Part shown: in pieces, positions 1 to 8,606 of the stretch
Layout of the letters: every line of letters begins with the position of its first letter
Numbering within the stretch: the first letter of the stretch is position 1
NCBI RefSeq assembly: GCF_004114975.1
Contig: NZ_CP030051.1
Span: 496,001-560,000 of the forward strand
Length of the DNA stretch: 64,000 nt
From: Bradyrhizobium guangdongense
GTDB lineage: Bacteria; Pseudomonadota; Alphaproteobacteria; Rhizobiales; Xanthobacteraceae
Reading direction: 5' to 3'
Notes under the pieces: model-generated
Databases searched by the model: none
What the model was told of the DNA's origin: nothing
Seen by the model: the letters and a program-made list of their open reading frames with translations, nothing else
Translations under genes and position numbers: made by a program

Positions 1-916
1 TGGAACGCTCGCTCGCTTCCGCAACGTTGAAGCCGAGCACCTGGCCTTCCGTCCATGCGCCGACCGCGCGACGTGTGGCTTCGCCGAGCAGGCTGTGACG
101 ACGGAAGGCGTTCTCCAGCCCTTCCTCGTGCAGCATGTCGATCGCCTTGCGCAAGGCGAACAACAGATGCACCGGCGCGGTGCCTGCATATTTGCGGTAG
201 TTCTCGGTGCCCTCGCGCTCGCTCCAGCTCCAATAGGGCGTCGACATGTTCGCCTTCTTGTGCACTTCCAGCGCGCGCGCATTGGCCGCGACGAAACCGA
301 GGCCGGGCGGCGTCATCAGGCCCTTCTGCGAGCCGGACATCGCGACGTCGACGCCCCATTTGTCCATCTCGAACGGCATGCAGCCGAGCGAAGCGACGGT
401 GTCGACCATGTACAGCGCAGGATGGCCGGCCGCCTTGATCGCCTTGCCGATCGCCTCGATGTCGTTCTGCACGCCCGAGGCCGTGTCGACCTGGACGACG
501 ACGACGGCCTTGATCTTGTGCTCGGTGTCGCGGCGCAGCCGTTCCTCGACCTCGTGCGGCCGCACCGCGCGGCGCCAGTCGCCCTTGAGCACCTCGACCT
601 CGGCGCCCATCAGCGCGGCGGCATTGCCCCAGCCGATCGCGAACCGTCCGCTCTCCAGCACCAACACCTTGTCGCCGCGCGACAAGACGTTGCTCAAGGC
701 AGCTTCCCAGGCGCCGTGACCGTTCGCGATGTAGATGTACGACTTGCCCTTGGTCGCGAACAGACCAGAGATGTCGCGGAGCAGGCTTTCGGTCAGGTCG
801 AGCATCTCCTTGGAGTAGATGTCGATCGCCGGACGATGCATCGCCTGCAGCACCGCGTCGGGCATCGTGGTGGGCCCGGGGATGGCCAGAAACTCCCGGC
901 CCGCGCGAACGGTCAT
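1..916 (-). CDS. Class V aminotransferase, serine-glyoxylate / alanine-glyoxylate type (3' end cut by window)
   Basis: A PLP-dependent aminotransferase of fold type I, class V. About 305 residues are present; the C-terminus lies beyond the left edge. The start is the ATG at 914-916, with AAGGA about ten bases upstream. Motifs seen: AIPGPTTMP near residue 11, IANGHGAWEA near 63 (cofactor phosphate region), VDTVASLG near 171 with the PLP-contacting Asp, and SGSQKGLM near 194, where K198 is the expected Schiff-base lysine. These match the serine-glyoxylate/alanine-glyoxylate family, which feeds glyoxylate to glycine in photorespiratory-like or C1 metabolism. The exact amino donor cannot be read from the sequence. 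The enzyme is cytoplasmic, with no signal peptide. The next gene starts well beyond it, so it is probably the first gene of its transcript. Confidence 0.9.
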   Translation of the reverse strand, partial: MTVRAGREFLAIPGPTTMPDAVLQAMHRPAIDIYSKEMLDLTESLLRDISGLFATKGKSYIYIANGHGAWEAALSNVLSRGDKVLVLESGRFAIGWGNAAALMGAEVEVLKGDWRRAVRPHEVEERLRRDTEHKIKAVVVVQVDTASGVQNDIEAIGKAIKAAGHPALYMVDTVASLGCMPFEMDKWGVDVAMSGSQKGLMTPPGLGFVAANARALEVHKKANMSTPYWSWSEREGTENYRKYAGTAPVHLLFALRKAIDMLHEEGLENAFRRHSLLGEATRRAVGAWTEGQVLGFNVAEASERS

Positions 917-1019
917 TGCTGTCGGTCCTTGTTGCTTGAGAACAGGATGGTGGGTCGCTGAAACAACGCTTTTACGCGGCACTGGCGCTTCGGAAAAGCG
1001 CTCAAAACGCAGGTCTGGG

Positions 1020-1745
1020 TTATCGTTTGGTCTCGCGGCAGCCGGCGGCTTCCGCCTCCTCGACCGAGCAGAACCAGCGGGTGCCCTTGCTGATCTTCAT
1101 CTTGATTTGCGCATACCAGCGGCTGGTCGGCTGATGATAGATGCATTCACCGGCGCTGTTGACGTTGCCCTTGATGGTGCAGTCCGGCGACGGCGCGACC
1201 GGGCCCGAGGCCGAGGCCAGCAGCACCGCATGCGCGCCTTCCGGCGGCTTGGCGGCGCCCAGGATCGCGGTCTTCTTGTTGCGCACGCGCCAGTCCCAGG
1301 GGGCGATGAAGGCGCCCTGCCACATCCCGACCTTGGCGTCACGTGCGGCCTTCTCGTCCGCATCGTAATCGTGGGACATGCGGGCGTAGGCCAGCGCCCA
1401 GCCGTTGCCAACCAACCACTTCTGGATGTCCTCACCGCCGACCTCGCAGCGCGCTACGGTGCGGCCGCGTCGGTCGATCGAGCGGGCATGGCAGGTCCAG
1501 CTCTTGCCATCGGTATGTTTGGCGAGCTCGTCGCGTGCCGCCACGCCGCAAGTCCAGCGTTCGCCCTTGGTGTTGAGGCAGAGCTGGTCGACCGACGGCG
1601 CGTCGATGCCGCCGAGGCGGATTCGCGTACTGCCGATCAGGACGGAATCGCCGTCACGGACTTTCGCGGTGCCGGTGATGTCGGCCGCCTGCGCCAGCGA
1701 CGGGACAGTCAGCAAAGACAGCGCAATCAGGATCTTTCGCAACAT
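1020..1745 (-). CDS. Secreted thermonuclease-family (SNase-like) protein with C-terminal sunset-type domain
   Basis: A 241-residue protein with a clear signal peptide (residues 1-20, ending AQA). It then has a staphylococcal-nuclease-like OB fold: KVRDGDSVLIG (31-41), RIRLGGIDAP (42-51) and DRRGRTVARC (near 92-101) carry the Asp/Arg residues expected in this fold. A second small domain at the end (CTIKGNVNS...GECIYHQP...RWFCS, about 189-232) resembles the sunset domain often attached to exported nucleases. Its four cysteines could form disulfides. The likely role is a periplasmic or secreted nuclease. Nuclease activity is inferred from the family, and I did not align all catalytic residues. 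No operon partner is evident. Confidence 0.8.
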   Translation of the reverse strand: MLRKILIALSLLTVPSLAQAADITGTAKVRDGDSVLIGSTRIRLGGIDAPSVDQLCLNTKGERWTCGVAARDELAKHTDGKSWTCHARSIDRRGRTVARCEVGGEDIQKWLVGNGWALAYARMSHDYDADEKAARDAKVGMWQGAFIAPWDWRVRNKKTAILGAAKPPEGAHAVLLASASGPVAPSPDCTIKGNVNSAGECIYHQPTSRWYAQIKMKISKGTRWFCSVEEAEAAGCRETKR

Positions 1746-1879
1746 GCCGGTCCGGGGTGTTCAGGAAAATCTCGATAAGCCGCGCAATTGTGGTCGGCTT
1801 TGGGCTATCAGGCCAGCATATGCTGAACAGAACGGGTTTCAACTTCCCGTCATTACGAGATCGTGCCCGGGGCACGACC

Positions 1880-3607
1880 TCACCCCCGCGCCATCACCCG
1901 CCGCGCCACCGCCAGTCCCATCAGCACGAAGGCCGATGTCACCTCGGGGCCGCCGACCAGGATCCGCGTCGGCGTCTTCATCTTGTTCCATTCATAGGCG
2001 CGGAACGGGCCGCGACGACCGCCTTCGCCGATGGCATCGACGATCACGTTCAGCGCGGGTGCAAAGGCCCGCGGGTCGGCGCCGAGATGGCCGAGCGCGA
2101 TCAGCGCCAGCGCGGCGTCGAACACGTTCATCTCGGCGGCGATCAGCTCGCCCTTGACGTAGGAGAGCACGCGGTGGCGGATGAAATCGAAATCGCCGTC
2201 GGGATCGATCGCGGCCTGCGCGGCCAGCGGCAGCGCCAGGAAGGCCGCATAACATCGGCCGAAATAGGCGCTGTAGAGTTCCGGCAGATAATAGATGTGC
2301 GAGCGCGGATTGGCGAAGGCGCCGCTTGCCGCCAGCCGCTTCTGGAAGCCGACGATCCGGTGCACGGTCGCGAGCCGGGCTGGCGTCTCCAGAATCTTCC
2401 AGCGTGCCAGGTTGCGAAAGCTCACCTCGAGAATGTCGAAATTGAGCGTCGGATCGAGATCGTTGCCATAGGGGCGCTCGCCGGCGAGATTGTCGATCCA
2501 GGTGGCGACGCCGCCCTCGTAGTCGATGTTGTCGTTGAGGGGCACCGTCACGCGCGGTTCGTTGACGCCGGCATGCACCTGGTAGCCCGCATAGAAATCC
2601 AGCAGCGGCTGGTCGATGATCGGATCAAGGCAGCCGGCCTGCGTCGCCGCTGAGATCGAGCACGCCGTGGTGTCGCAGTCCGGGACGTAGATGCCGAAGC
2701 CGAGGTCCTGCTTGATCTGCGCGAAATAGCGCGAGAAGCGCGGATGCGGCGCCGGCGCAAGCGCGGTGATGACGTTGAAGCGTTGGCCGCCATCGCCCTC
2801 GACCTCTTCGCGGCTGATATTGATGCAGAAATCGACCATGTCGGCGATCGCACGCTCCGCTGCCGTCTTGTCCGCAGGCGATGCCAGCCCCGTCTCGACA
2901 TAGCTGAGCAATGCCTCGATGAAGAACGCATCGTAATAGGCCGAGCGGTGCCGAATCTGCACCGGCTCCCACATCGGCTCGGCGATCCCGCGCCAGGGCG
3001 GATCGACCACGGCGCGCGCGGGCGAGCGCGCGATGAAGACGCGCGCGAGGTTGAACAGCAGCGACGAATTCTTGTAGCCGCGCGCGTTCAGCCCGGTGAG
3101 CGCCATGATCAGCTCGCGCCCGCGGAAATCGGGATCGCCGATCAGGTTGAAGGCGGCATAGGTCGGCAGAAAGCCGTTCTTGCGGTACGAGCCCAGCAGA
3201 TGCTGCGCGCAATCGCGGATCACGCCGTCGATCTGCGCCGGTGCCGGCATCGTGCCGACGAACGCGGCCGGGGGCGGTTTGGGATGATCGAGCGCGATGC
3301 TGTCGACCAGCTCGGCCACGGGCCGGCCGACCGCGGCCCAGTCGGGCTCGGCATCGTCGCGGGCGCGGACCAGTGCTTCGCGCAGCCGGGCCAGCTTCGC
3401 CTCGTCACGTAGTTCGGGCAGGCCGGCACGGCGCAGCAGCACCCGCAGCGCGGGATTGCCGAGCGCGGTCTTGTAGAATTTGGCCAGATGCGGATCGCCG
3501 CTGGCCTGACCCGACAATACGGGATCGCAGACGTCATAAAGGGAGGGGCCGTCTTTCCGGGCCATCAGCGCCCGGCACGCGGCACCTGCGAAATAATGAA
3601 AGCTCAT
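1880..3607 (-). CDS. Conserved hypothetical protein, 575 aa, mostly helical
   Basis: I do not recognise the family. The frame is open further upstream, to 3715, but the upstream part reads as non-coding composition. The ATG at 3605-3607 (MSFHYFAGAA) has AGG about seven bases before it, so I chose it. The protein has no signal peptide or strong membrane segment. It is rich in aromatic residues and long amphipathic helices. A C-terminal stretch (EYGG/WIDNLAGERPYGNDLDP, LPELYSAYFGRC) is reminiscent of alpha-alpha toroid proteins, but no catalytic motif is evident. It stands alone, facing the divergent caspase-like gene across a 421-base gap. Confidence 0.75.
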   Translation of the reverse strand: MSFHYFAGAACRALMARKDGPSLYDVCDPVLSGQASGDPHLAKFYKTALGNPALRVLLRRAGLPELRDEAKLARLREALVRARDDAEPDWAAVGRPVAELVDSIALDHPKPPPAAFVGTMPAPAQIDGVIRDCAQHLLGSYRKNGFLPTYAAFNLIGDPDFRGRELIMALTGLNARGYKNSSLLFNLARVFIARSPARAVVDPPWRGIAEPMWEPVQIRHRSAYYDAFFIEALLSYVETGLASPADKTAAERAIADMVDFCINISREEVEGDGGQRFNVITALAPAPHPRFSRYFAQIKQDLGFGIYVPDCDTTACSISAATQAGCLDPIIDQPLLDFYAGYQVHAGVNEPRVTVPLNDNIDYEGGVATWIDNLAGERPYGNDLDPTLNFDILEVSFRNLARWKILETPARLATVHRIVGFQKRLAASGAFANPRSHIYYLPELYSAYFGRCYAAFLALPLAAQAAIDPDGDFDFIRHRVLSYVKGELIAAEMNVFDAALALIALGHLGADPRAFAPALNVIVDAIGEGGRRGPFRAYEWNKMKTPTRILVGGPEVTSAFVLMGLAVARRVMARG

Positions 3608-4028
3608 GAAATACCTGGTCGCGGGGGACTTTCGCGGAGGCCAAGTCGGCGCCAAGTCGGCGACCCATCCTCCGCAAGTCGTTGAAAAAGCTACCCGGAT
3701 TCGCAGGAAAAACAAATGTGACCGGCATCACGTAAAAACCCGCAACGAGGCCTGCAAAATCCGCCCCCGGAAGGCTACGGGGACGTGGAAAACGGAGAAA
3801 TTCGGCTCATAAAATATACTGCACGATCAATGGGTTAAATGAATTCTTGGCAATCTATTGCCCGCGAGCCTATATCCGGTTAAGTCTTTATTTGGTGCGG
3901 CGCCGCAAATTGCGCGCAATTCGGGGGCACTCCCCCGGCCAATCCCTCAAACCTAAAGACGCCATCGCGCTACTCAAGCAGTGTGCGCGCGCTTGGCAGG
4001 TCTTTGGCACCGACAGGAATGAAGCGAG
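3608..4028. other. 421-base intergenic region between divergent genes
   Basis: This region separates the divergent starts of the 575-aa unknown protein and the caspase-like protein, so both promoters should lie here. It is AT-richer than its flanks around 3800-3900. I see no RNA gene or convincing protein-coding frame. A TTGGCA...TTGC sequence at 3847-3861 has the wrong spacing for a sigma-54 promoter. Confidence 0.5.
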
Positions 4029-4880
4029 ATGAATTTTAGGCAGCTCGACATTTCCAAGCGCTCGATAGCGCTCGCCGCGGCCCTCATCGGCACGGTGTCG
4101 CTGGCGATCGGCGCCCATGCTGCCCTCAACATGCGCGTGCTCGACGCCGCCAAGGCCGTTCCGACCGACCAGGTCGCCGGCCCGGTCGGCCAGACCTCCC
4201 GCCTGGCGCTCGTGATCGGCAATGGTCATTATCCCGACGCCAGCGCGCCGCTGACGCAGTCGATCAACGACGCCCGCGCGCTGTCCTCCAGCTTGCGCAA
4301 GAACGGTTTTGACGTCGACATGGTGGAAGACGCCAGCAAGGACGACATGGTCCGCGCCGTCAACCGCCTGAAGTCCCGCATCACGCACGACACCACGGTC
4401 ATGCTGTTCTTCGGCGGCTACGGCGTGCAGGCCGGCCGCGAGAGCTACATGCTGCCGGTCGATGCCGTGATCTGGAAGGAAAGCGACGTCCGCCGCCAGG
4501 GCGTCTCGATCGAGGGCGTGCTCGACATGATGAAGCAGCAGGGCGCCAAGGCCAAGCTCGTCGTGGTCGATGCGTCCCGCCGTAACCCTTACGAGCGCCG
4601 CTTTCGCTCCTACAGCCATGGTCTCGCGCCGATCGGCACGCCCGACAACGCGCTGATCCTCTCCTCCGCTTCCCCCGGCAAGGTCGTCGACGACGGCAAG
4701 GGCGAGCACTCGACGCTGGTCAGCGAGCTCCTCAACAATCTGAATGCGCAGGGCAGCAGCGCCGAAAGCATCTTCAACAAGACCCGCATCGCCATCTCCC
4801 GCGCCAGCGAAGGCGATCAGGTCCCGACCGTGTCGTCCTCGCTGCTTGAGGACGTGCAGTTCGACCAGGCCGGCGGCTAG
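4029..4880 (+). CDS. Caspase-fold (peptidase C14) protein lacking both catalytic residues
   Basis: A 283-residue protein with an N-terminal hydrophobic segment (about 11-32), followed by a caspase p20-like domain. The framework is clear: RLALVIGNGHYPD (58-70), a DAR helix, VMLFFGGYG (124-132) and LVVVDASRRNPY (177-188). In active metacaspases and paracaspases the glycine-rich loop carries the catalytic His and the next strand ends in DACR with the catalytic Cys. Here these positions are Tyr131 and Ser183. The protein is therefore predicted to be proteolytically inactive and to act as a binding or scaffold protein, probably anchored in or exported across the inner membrane. A second protein of the same subfamily is encoded at 30985-32511. 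The start ATG follows AGGA/GCGAG. Confidence 0.85.
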   Translation: MNFRQLDISKRSIALAAALIGTVSLAIGAHAALNMRVLDAAKAVPTDQVAGPVGQTSRLALVIGNGHYPDASAPLTQSINDARALSSSLRKNGFDVDMVEDASKDDMVRAVNRLKSRITHDTTVMLFFGGYGVQAGRESYMLPVDAVIWKESDVRRQGVSIEGVLDMMKQQGAKAKLVVVDASRRNPYERRFRSYSHGLAPIGTPDNALILSSASPGKVVDDGKGEHSTLVSELLNNLNAQGSSAESIFNKTRIAISRASEGDQVPTVSSSLLEDVQFDQAGG

Positions 4881-4900
4881 AGGCACGACTGCTTCCTCAT

Positions 4901-4980
4901 CGTCATTGCGAGTGCAGCGAAGCAATCCAGACTCCCTCCGCGGAAAGACGCTGGATTGCTTCGCTGCGCTCGCAATGACG
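4901..4980. repeat. Intergenic long inverted repeat (30-base arms, 20-base loop)
   Basis: The arms are 4901-4930 and 4951-4980. They are complementary over 30 bases with a single T/C difference, which pairs as G-U in RNA. The arms begin CGTCATTGCGAG and end CGCAATGACG. The element sits between the convergent caspase-like gene and the RND adaptor. It is a palindromic dispersed element of the kind common in Bradyrhizobium intergenic regions and could also serve as a bidirectional terminator. Confidence 0.85.
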
Positions 4981-4992
4981 GGTGTAGCGAAT

Positions 4993-5886
4993 CTACTTCG
5001 CCGCTTCCGCGCTCGCCATCACCGGGCGCACGGGATCGCCTTCGCGGAGCAGCGCGCCGGCGCGGGCGACGACGATATCGCCTTCGTTGACGCCGTCGCG
5101 GACCTCGATATTGCCGCCCGACATCAGCCCGATCTCGACGCGCTTGGTCTCGACGCGGTTGCGGCGGATCACCTGCACCACGGTGCCGGCGGATGAGTAT
5201 TGCACCGCTGTCAGCGGCACCGCGACATTGCAGCTCTGCCCGGTCTTGATCAGCGCGCGTCCGCTCGCATTCAGCAGCAGCGGCTTCTGCGGCGAGATGC
5301 CGATATAGACCATGCCCTGCTGGATGTTCGGCTCGACGGTCGGACCGATGCGGCGCACCTTGCCGTCGATATCGCCGGCGCCGGCGATACGCACGGTGAC
5401 GGGCTGGTTGACCGCGAGCTTCCTGACATCGTTGGTGGCGACCAGGCCGACCAGATCATATTCGCTGCGCGCAACGATCGTGAACAACGCCTCGCCCTTG
5501 GCCGAGGCGAGATTGCCGATCTGCGCGGTCGAGGTGGCGATGACGCCGGCGACGGGAGCGGTGATCTGGAGCGTGCCGCCTTCAGGCAGCGCCAGCCGCG
5601 CCAGCACCTGACCGGCCGTCGTGGTATCGCCGGCCTCGGCGAGCACGTCCGTCACCTTCAGTCCGGGCCGCTCGGGTCGCACCGAGGTCTCCTCGCGGGC
5701 GATGATCGTGCCGGTGGCTTCGACGATGTCGGAGAAGCAGGACTTTGCCGCCTTCAGCACCGTGACCGCCGGGCCCTTGGGGGCGTCGTCATCGGCGGCC
5801 GTGGCGGGGCACTGGCCGAGGACCAGCACTCCGGCGACGGCTACGGGACACAGGCTTCGGACCACGGCACGGGGCAAATGACGCAT
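4993..5886 (-). CDS. RND efflux periplasmic adaptor (HlyD/AcrA-like), orphan
   Basis: A 297-residue periplasmic adaptor (membrane fusion) protein. I start it at ATG 5884-5886 (MRHLPRAVVR), because the signal peptide (residues 1-31, ending TAA/ADD) follows directly; the longer open frame upstream has non-coding character. It has a lipoyl-like half motif (TSVRPERPGLKVTDVL...AGDTTTAGQVLARL, about 67-98), a beta-barrel segment and a membrane-proximal domain (VETKRVEIG...DGVNEGDIVVARA). The hairpin region is very short. It is a paralogue of the adaptor at 29108-30037, sharing CFSD (Cys50) and QSCNVAVP (Cys219). Unlike that gene it has no RND permease beside it, so its partner must be encoded elsewhere. 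Confidence 0.85.
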   Translation of the reverse strand: MRHLPRAVVRSLCPVAVAGVLVLGQCPATAADDDAPKGPAVTVLKAAKSCFSDIVEATGTIIAREETSVRPERPGLKVTDVLAEAGDTTTAGQVLARLALPEGGTLQITAPVAGVIATSTAQIGNLASAKGEALFTIVARSEYDLVGLVATNDVRKLAVNQPVTVRIAGAGDIDGKVRRIGPTVEPNIQQGMVYIGISPQKPLLLNASGRALIKTGQSCNVAVPLTAVQYSSAGTVVQVIRRNRVETKRVEIGLMSGGNIEVRDGVNEGDIVVARAGALLREGDPVRPVMASAEAAK

Positions 5887-6175
5887 CGGAAATTCCACGG
5901 GGGATATGCCTCCAATCGATAGCAGATGGCAGCCGTGCGGACTATGGCGGCGTCGTCCCAAGACAGGACGCTGCGCCGCCGCCGGCTGTCGTTGCAAGTC
6001 CTTGATTAGTCGCGGGAATGGAAATCTGGTTCGCGGCCTGCACGCGGGGCCGGCCGGCCTCGAAGCGGCGACGGTTGCGGCTATCACGGTCTTCTCATCC
6101 GCTGGAACCAGTTGTATGGAGCTACCATCAGACGTCACGCGGCGCCGCGGCCGCGCAGCTCATGGTTGAGGCGGG

Positions 6176-6787
6176 ATGCAACGGTTCGTTTGCGAGCAGA
6201 ACATCGTTCACTTCGAGCGGCTGCTCAGTGAAACGGCTGACCCGACGGTTCAGCAGACCGTCCGCGCCCTGCTGGCATCGGCGAAGCGGCAATTGGCGCT
6301 GCTGAACTCGGCTGCCTCAGGTGCCGATACGTCGCCCTTCGAGCAGCGCCGGCGCCAGCAGACCGATGCCGAAGCCATCCGGCAGCAATTCCAGCCGGAA
6401 TTCGACAACTCGCCGCACCCCTACATGCTGCTGGACCCGGGACCGGGCCTGGCGATCGTCGACATCAATGACGCCTATGCGGCGGCGACCTTCATCAGCC
6501 GGTCCGAGGTGGTCGGCCGGTCGCTGTTCGAGATCTTTCCCGACAATCCCGACGATCCGCTCGCCGATGGGGTCAGCAACCTCTACGGCAGCTTGAAAAC
6601 GGTGGGCGAGACGGGGCGCGCCCATGCCATGAATATTCAGCGCTACGACATCCGGGACCCCAATGGCGCCTTCGTCGAGCGCCATTGGCAGCCGATCAAC
6701 TCGCCGATCCACGATACCGCGGGCCATTTGGTCTACCTGCTGCATCACGTCGAAGACGTCACCGCGCAGGTCACATCAAAGCCGTAG
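6176..6787 (+). CDS. Stand-alone PAS-domain protein
   Basis: A 203-residue cytoplasmic protein. The N-terminal 50 residues form a helical region (HFERLLSE..ALLASAKRQLALL). A single PAS fold follows at about 70-195, with PHPYMLLDPGPGLAIVDINDAY, GRSLFEIFPDNP and the C-terminal strand HLVYLLHHVEDVT. There is no kinase, GGDEF or DNA-binding output domain. It may be a small-molecule sensor that acts through a partner, but that is inference. GAGGCGGG lies just before the ATG. The neighbouring genes do not suggest a partner. Confidence 0.8.
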   Translation: MQRFVCEQNIVHFERLLSETADPTVQQTVRALLASAKRQLALLNSAASGADTSPFEQRRRQQTDAEAIRQQFQPEFDNSPHPYMLLDPGPGLAIVDINDAYAAATFISRSEVVGRSLFEIFPDNPDDPLADGVSNLYGSLKTVGETGRAHAMNIQRYDIRDPNGAFVERHWQPINSPIHDTAGHLVYLLHHVEDVTAQVTSKP

Positions 6788-6795
6788 CCGGCCTC

Positions 6796-6966
6796 TCAGG
6801 CCCGGCGATCGCCCATCAGCTTGCCGCTGGAGCGATCAATCAGGTGCAGGCGCATACAGGCCGGACAGGAGACAGGCACGTGCGTCCGATCGGCGGGCTC
6901 GTCGCCAAGCCGATGCTGCACGTTCAGGCCTGTCTGGGGGCACTTGAAGACAATATGACGGTCCAT
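6796..6966 (-). CDS. Small cysteine-containing protein, 56 aa
   Basis: Reading the minus strand from ATG 6964-6966 to TGA 6796-6798 gives a 56-residue protein. It has FKCPQTGLNVQH near the N-terminus and VSCPACMRLHLIDRSSGKL near the C-terminus. The CP...CPAC pattern with flanking histidines suggests a small metal-binding or redox module. Proteins of this shape (KCP-TG...CPAC-RLH) are, to my knowledge, common in Bradyrhizobium as short hypothetical proteins. It fills the gap between the PAS gene and the lactonase and is convergent with the PAS gene. No function can be assigned. Confidence 0.7.
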   Translation of the reverse strand: MDRHIVFKCPQTGLNVQHRLGDEPADRTHVPVSCPACMRLHLIDRSSGKLMGDRRA

Positions 6967-7036
6967 AGCGACGATATGACGCTAGGGAGGACCTCGCGAA
7001 ATTCCGGATGTTTACTTAGGTCGGCCGCCCCGGCCC

Positions 7037-8152
7037 TCAGGGCAGGGTCAAGAATTCCACCCAGTTCGGCTTCTTTCCGGTGGCGTAGGCTTTCAGCTTG
7101 CTGAGCGCGCCGCTGGTCTGGTCGATGGCATAGACGGTCATGCCGTTGGACAGCTCGCCGACGGCGGCGAGATAGCGGCCGGTCGGGTCGATATTGAAGC
7201 CGCGCGGCTGCTTCTCGGTCGGCACGCTGCCGATCGTGGTCAGCTTGCCGCTTGACGCATCGACCTTGTAGGCGGTGAGGGTATTGGTGGTGCGCTCGGA
7301 AGCGTAGAGGAAGCGACCGTCCGGGGTGATGTGGATGTCGGCCGCCCAAGGTTTGCCGTTGAAGCCCTCTGGCAGCGCGGTGGTGCGCTGGATTTCGCTC
7401 CAGGCCCCGCTCTTGGCCTCATAGCTGAACGCCGCGACGTCGCCGTTCAGCTCGTGGATGAGATAGACGAACTTGCCGTCCGGGTGGAACACGAAGTGCC
7501 GCGGCCCGGATTTCTCCGGCACCTTGATGACAGGCGGATCGCTCGGCGTCAGCGAGCCGGCCGCGGCCTCGAATGCAAAGCTCAGGACCTGGTCGGAGCC
7601 GAGATTGGTCGCGAACACGAAGCGATTGTCGGGCGAGGGCAGGAAGGCGTGCGCGTTGAGCCCGGTCGGAATCACCTGCTTCGGCTCGCCGACGACGCCG
7701 TTCGCTTCCAGTGGATTCGACGCGACCTTGTTGCCGCCATAGGAGGCGCTGAACAGCACTTTCCCGGTGCGGTCGGTTGCGATGTTGGCCATGCTGTCGG
7801 CGAGCGGCCCGTTGCCGATGTGGCTGAGGAGGCCTGTCTTGGGATCGATGGCAAAGCTCACCGCGAGGAACGGCTGCGAGCGGACGCCGGCGATCAGCAC
7901 GCGATGGTCCGGTGTGATCGCGAGCGGCGTCGAGGCGCCCGGCTTTTCGACGCCGGTGAAGGGCGCCGTCTGCACCGCATTCATCTCGCCGTTCTCGGCC
8001 ATCTTGAACACGCTGATGTCGTTGGAGTCGGCATTGCCGACATAGGCGAAGGTTTCAGCCATGCCGGCATGGACTCCGGAGAGAAGGGCAAGAGACGTGA
8101 CGAGAGCGGTGGCAATCGCAGCGCGGGGTGCGGGGCGTGTCGGTCTGATCAA
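7037..8152 (-). CDS. Secreted lactonase-family beta-propeller protein (6-phosphogluconolactonase-like)
   Basis: A 371-residue protein with an Arg-rich signal peptide (residues 1-32) and a seven-bladed propeller. Repeats include FAYVGNADSNDISVF, HAFLPSPDNRFVFATNLGSDQV, GPRHFVFHPDGKFVYLIHELNGDV and ADIHITPDGRFLYASERTTNTL. This is the COG2706/lactonase (carboxymuconate cyclase-like) family. Family members hydrolyse sugar lactones, but the export signal argues against a role in the cytoplasmic pentose phosphate pathway, so the substrate is unknown. The start is TTG at 8150-8152, chosen because AGGAGG lies six bases upstream and the signal peptide follows directly. It ends near the small 56-aa gene on the same strand. 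Confidence 0.85.
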   Translation of the reverse strand: MIRPTRPAPRAAIATALVTSLALLSGVHAGMAETFAYVGNADSNDISVFKMAENGEMNAVQTAPFTGVEKPGASTPLAITPDHRVLIAGVRSQPFLAVSFAIDPKTGLLSHIGNGPLADSMANIATDRTGKVLFSASYGGNKVASNPLEANGVVGEPKQVIPTGLNAHAFLPSPDNRFVFATNLGSDQVLSFAFEAAAGSLTPSDPPVIKVPEKSGPRHFVFHPDGKFVYLIHELNGDVAAFSYEAKSGAWSEIQRTTALPEGFNGKPWAADIHITPDGRFLYASERTTNTLTAYKVDASSGKLTTIGSVPTEKQPRGFNIDPTGRYLAAVGELSNGMTVYAIDQTSGALSKLKAYATGKKPNWVEFLTLP

Positions 8153-8321
8153 GGGCGTCCTCCTGCCGGCGTGGTGTTGTCGTTTTGCAGGGAAGGATAG
8201 CGGCCGGTGTTCCGTTGCACCAAGCTCCAGATGGGATTGATCGATACCGAAATTGGATCGGTCGGACCAAGGCGTTTTCGAGCGACGCGGAGGCCGGTTC
8301 GCGTCGGGACGAAACCGAAAC

Positions 8322-8459
8322 CTAGTGCACCGAAGCCGTCAGGTCGCGCGAGGGCAGATGCGGACCGGCCGGATGGTCGGGCGGCCCGAGCACGCTCCAC
8401 ACCGCGACCGCGACGAAGGCCGAGGTCAGGATGGTCCAGGCAACGAGGTGCTTCCGCAT
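8322..8459 (-). CDS. Small single-pass membrane protein, 45 aa
   Basis: The ATG at 8457-8459 opens a 45-residue frame. It has a positively charged N-terminus, one hydrophobic helix (LVAWTILTSAFVAVAVWSVL) and a Pro/His-rich tail. This looks like a genuine small membrane protein. The frame extends upstream without a stop, to 8747, but that part lacks membrane-protein character. No function can be named. Confidence 0.5.
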   Translation of the reverse strand: MRKHLVAWTILTSAFVAVAVWSVLGPPDHPAGPHLPSRDLTASVH

Positions 8460-8606
8460 CAGGCCAGATCCGTTCGTCGAGGGGGCGATGCGCGGGCTGC
8501 GCGACCCATCGTGCACCGCCAAAGACGGCGATCCTATGAACTCGTTCACAGCCACAACGCCGAACGCAAATTGCGAACCATTGCCGGGTGAGCGCATTGA
8601 CACATC

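Noticed and set aside
3847..3861. TTGGCA...TTGC resembling a sigma-54 promoter
   Set aside because: The distance between GG and GC is one base too short for the -24/-12 consensus.
8149..8400. 83-codon minus-strand frame upstream of the lactonase
   Set aside because: It overlaps the lactonase ribosome site and the 45-aa membrane protein frame; composition looks random.
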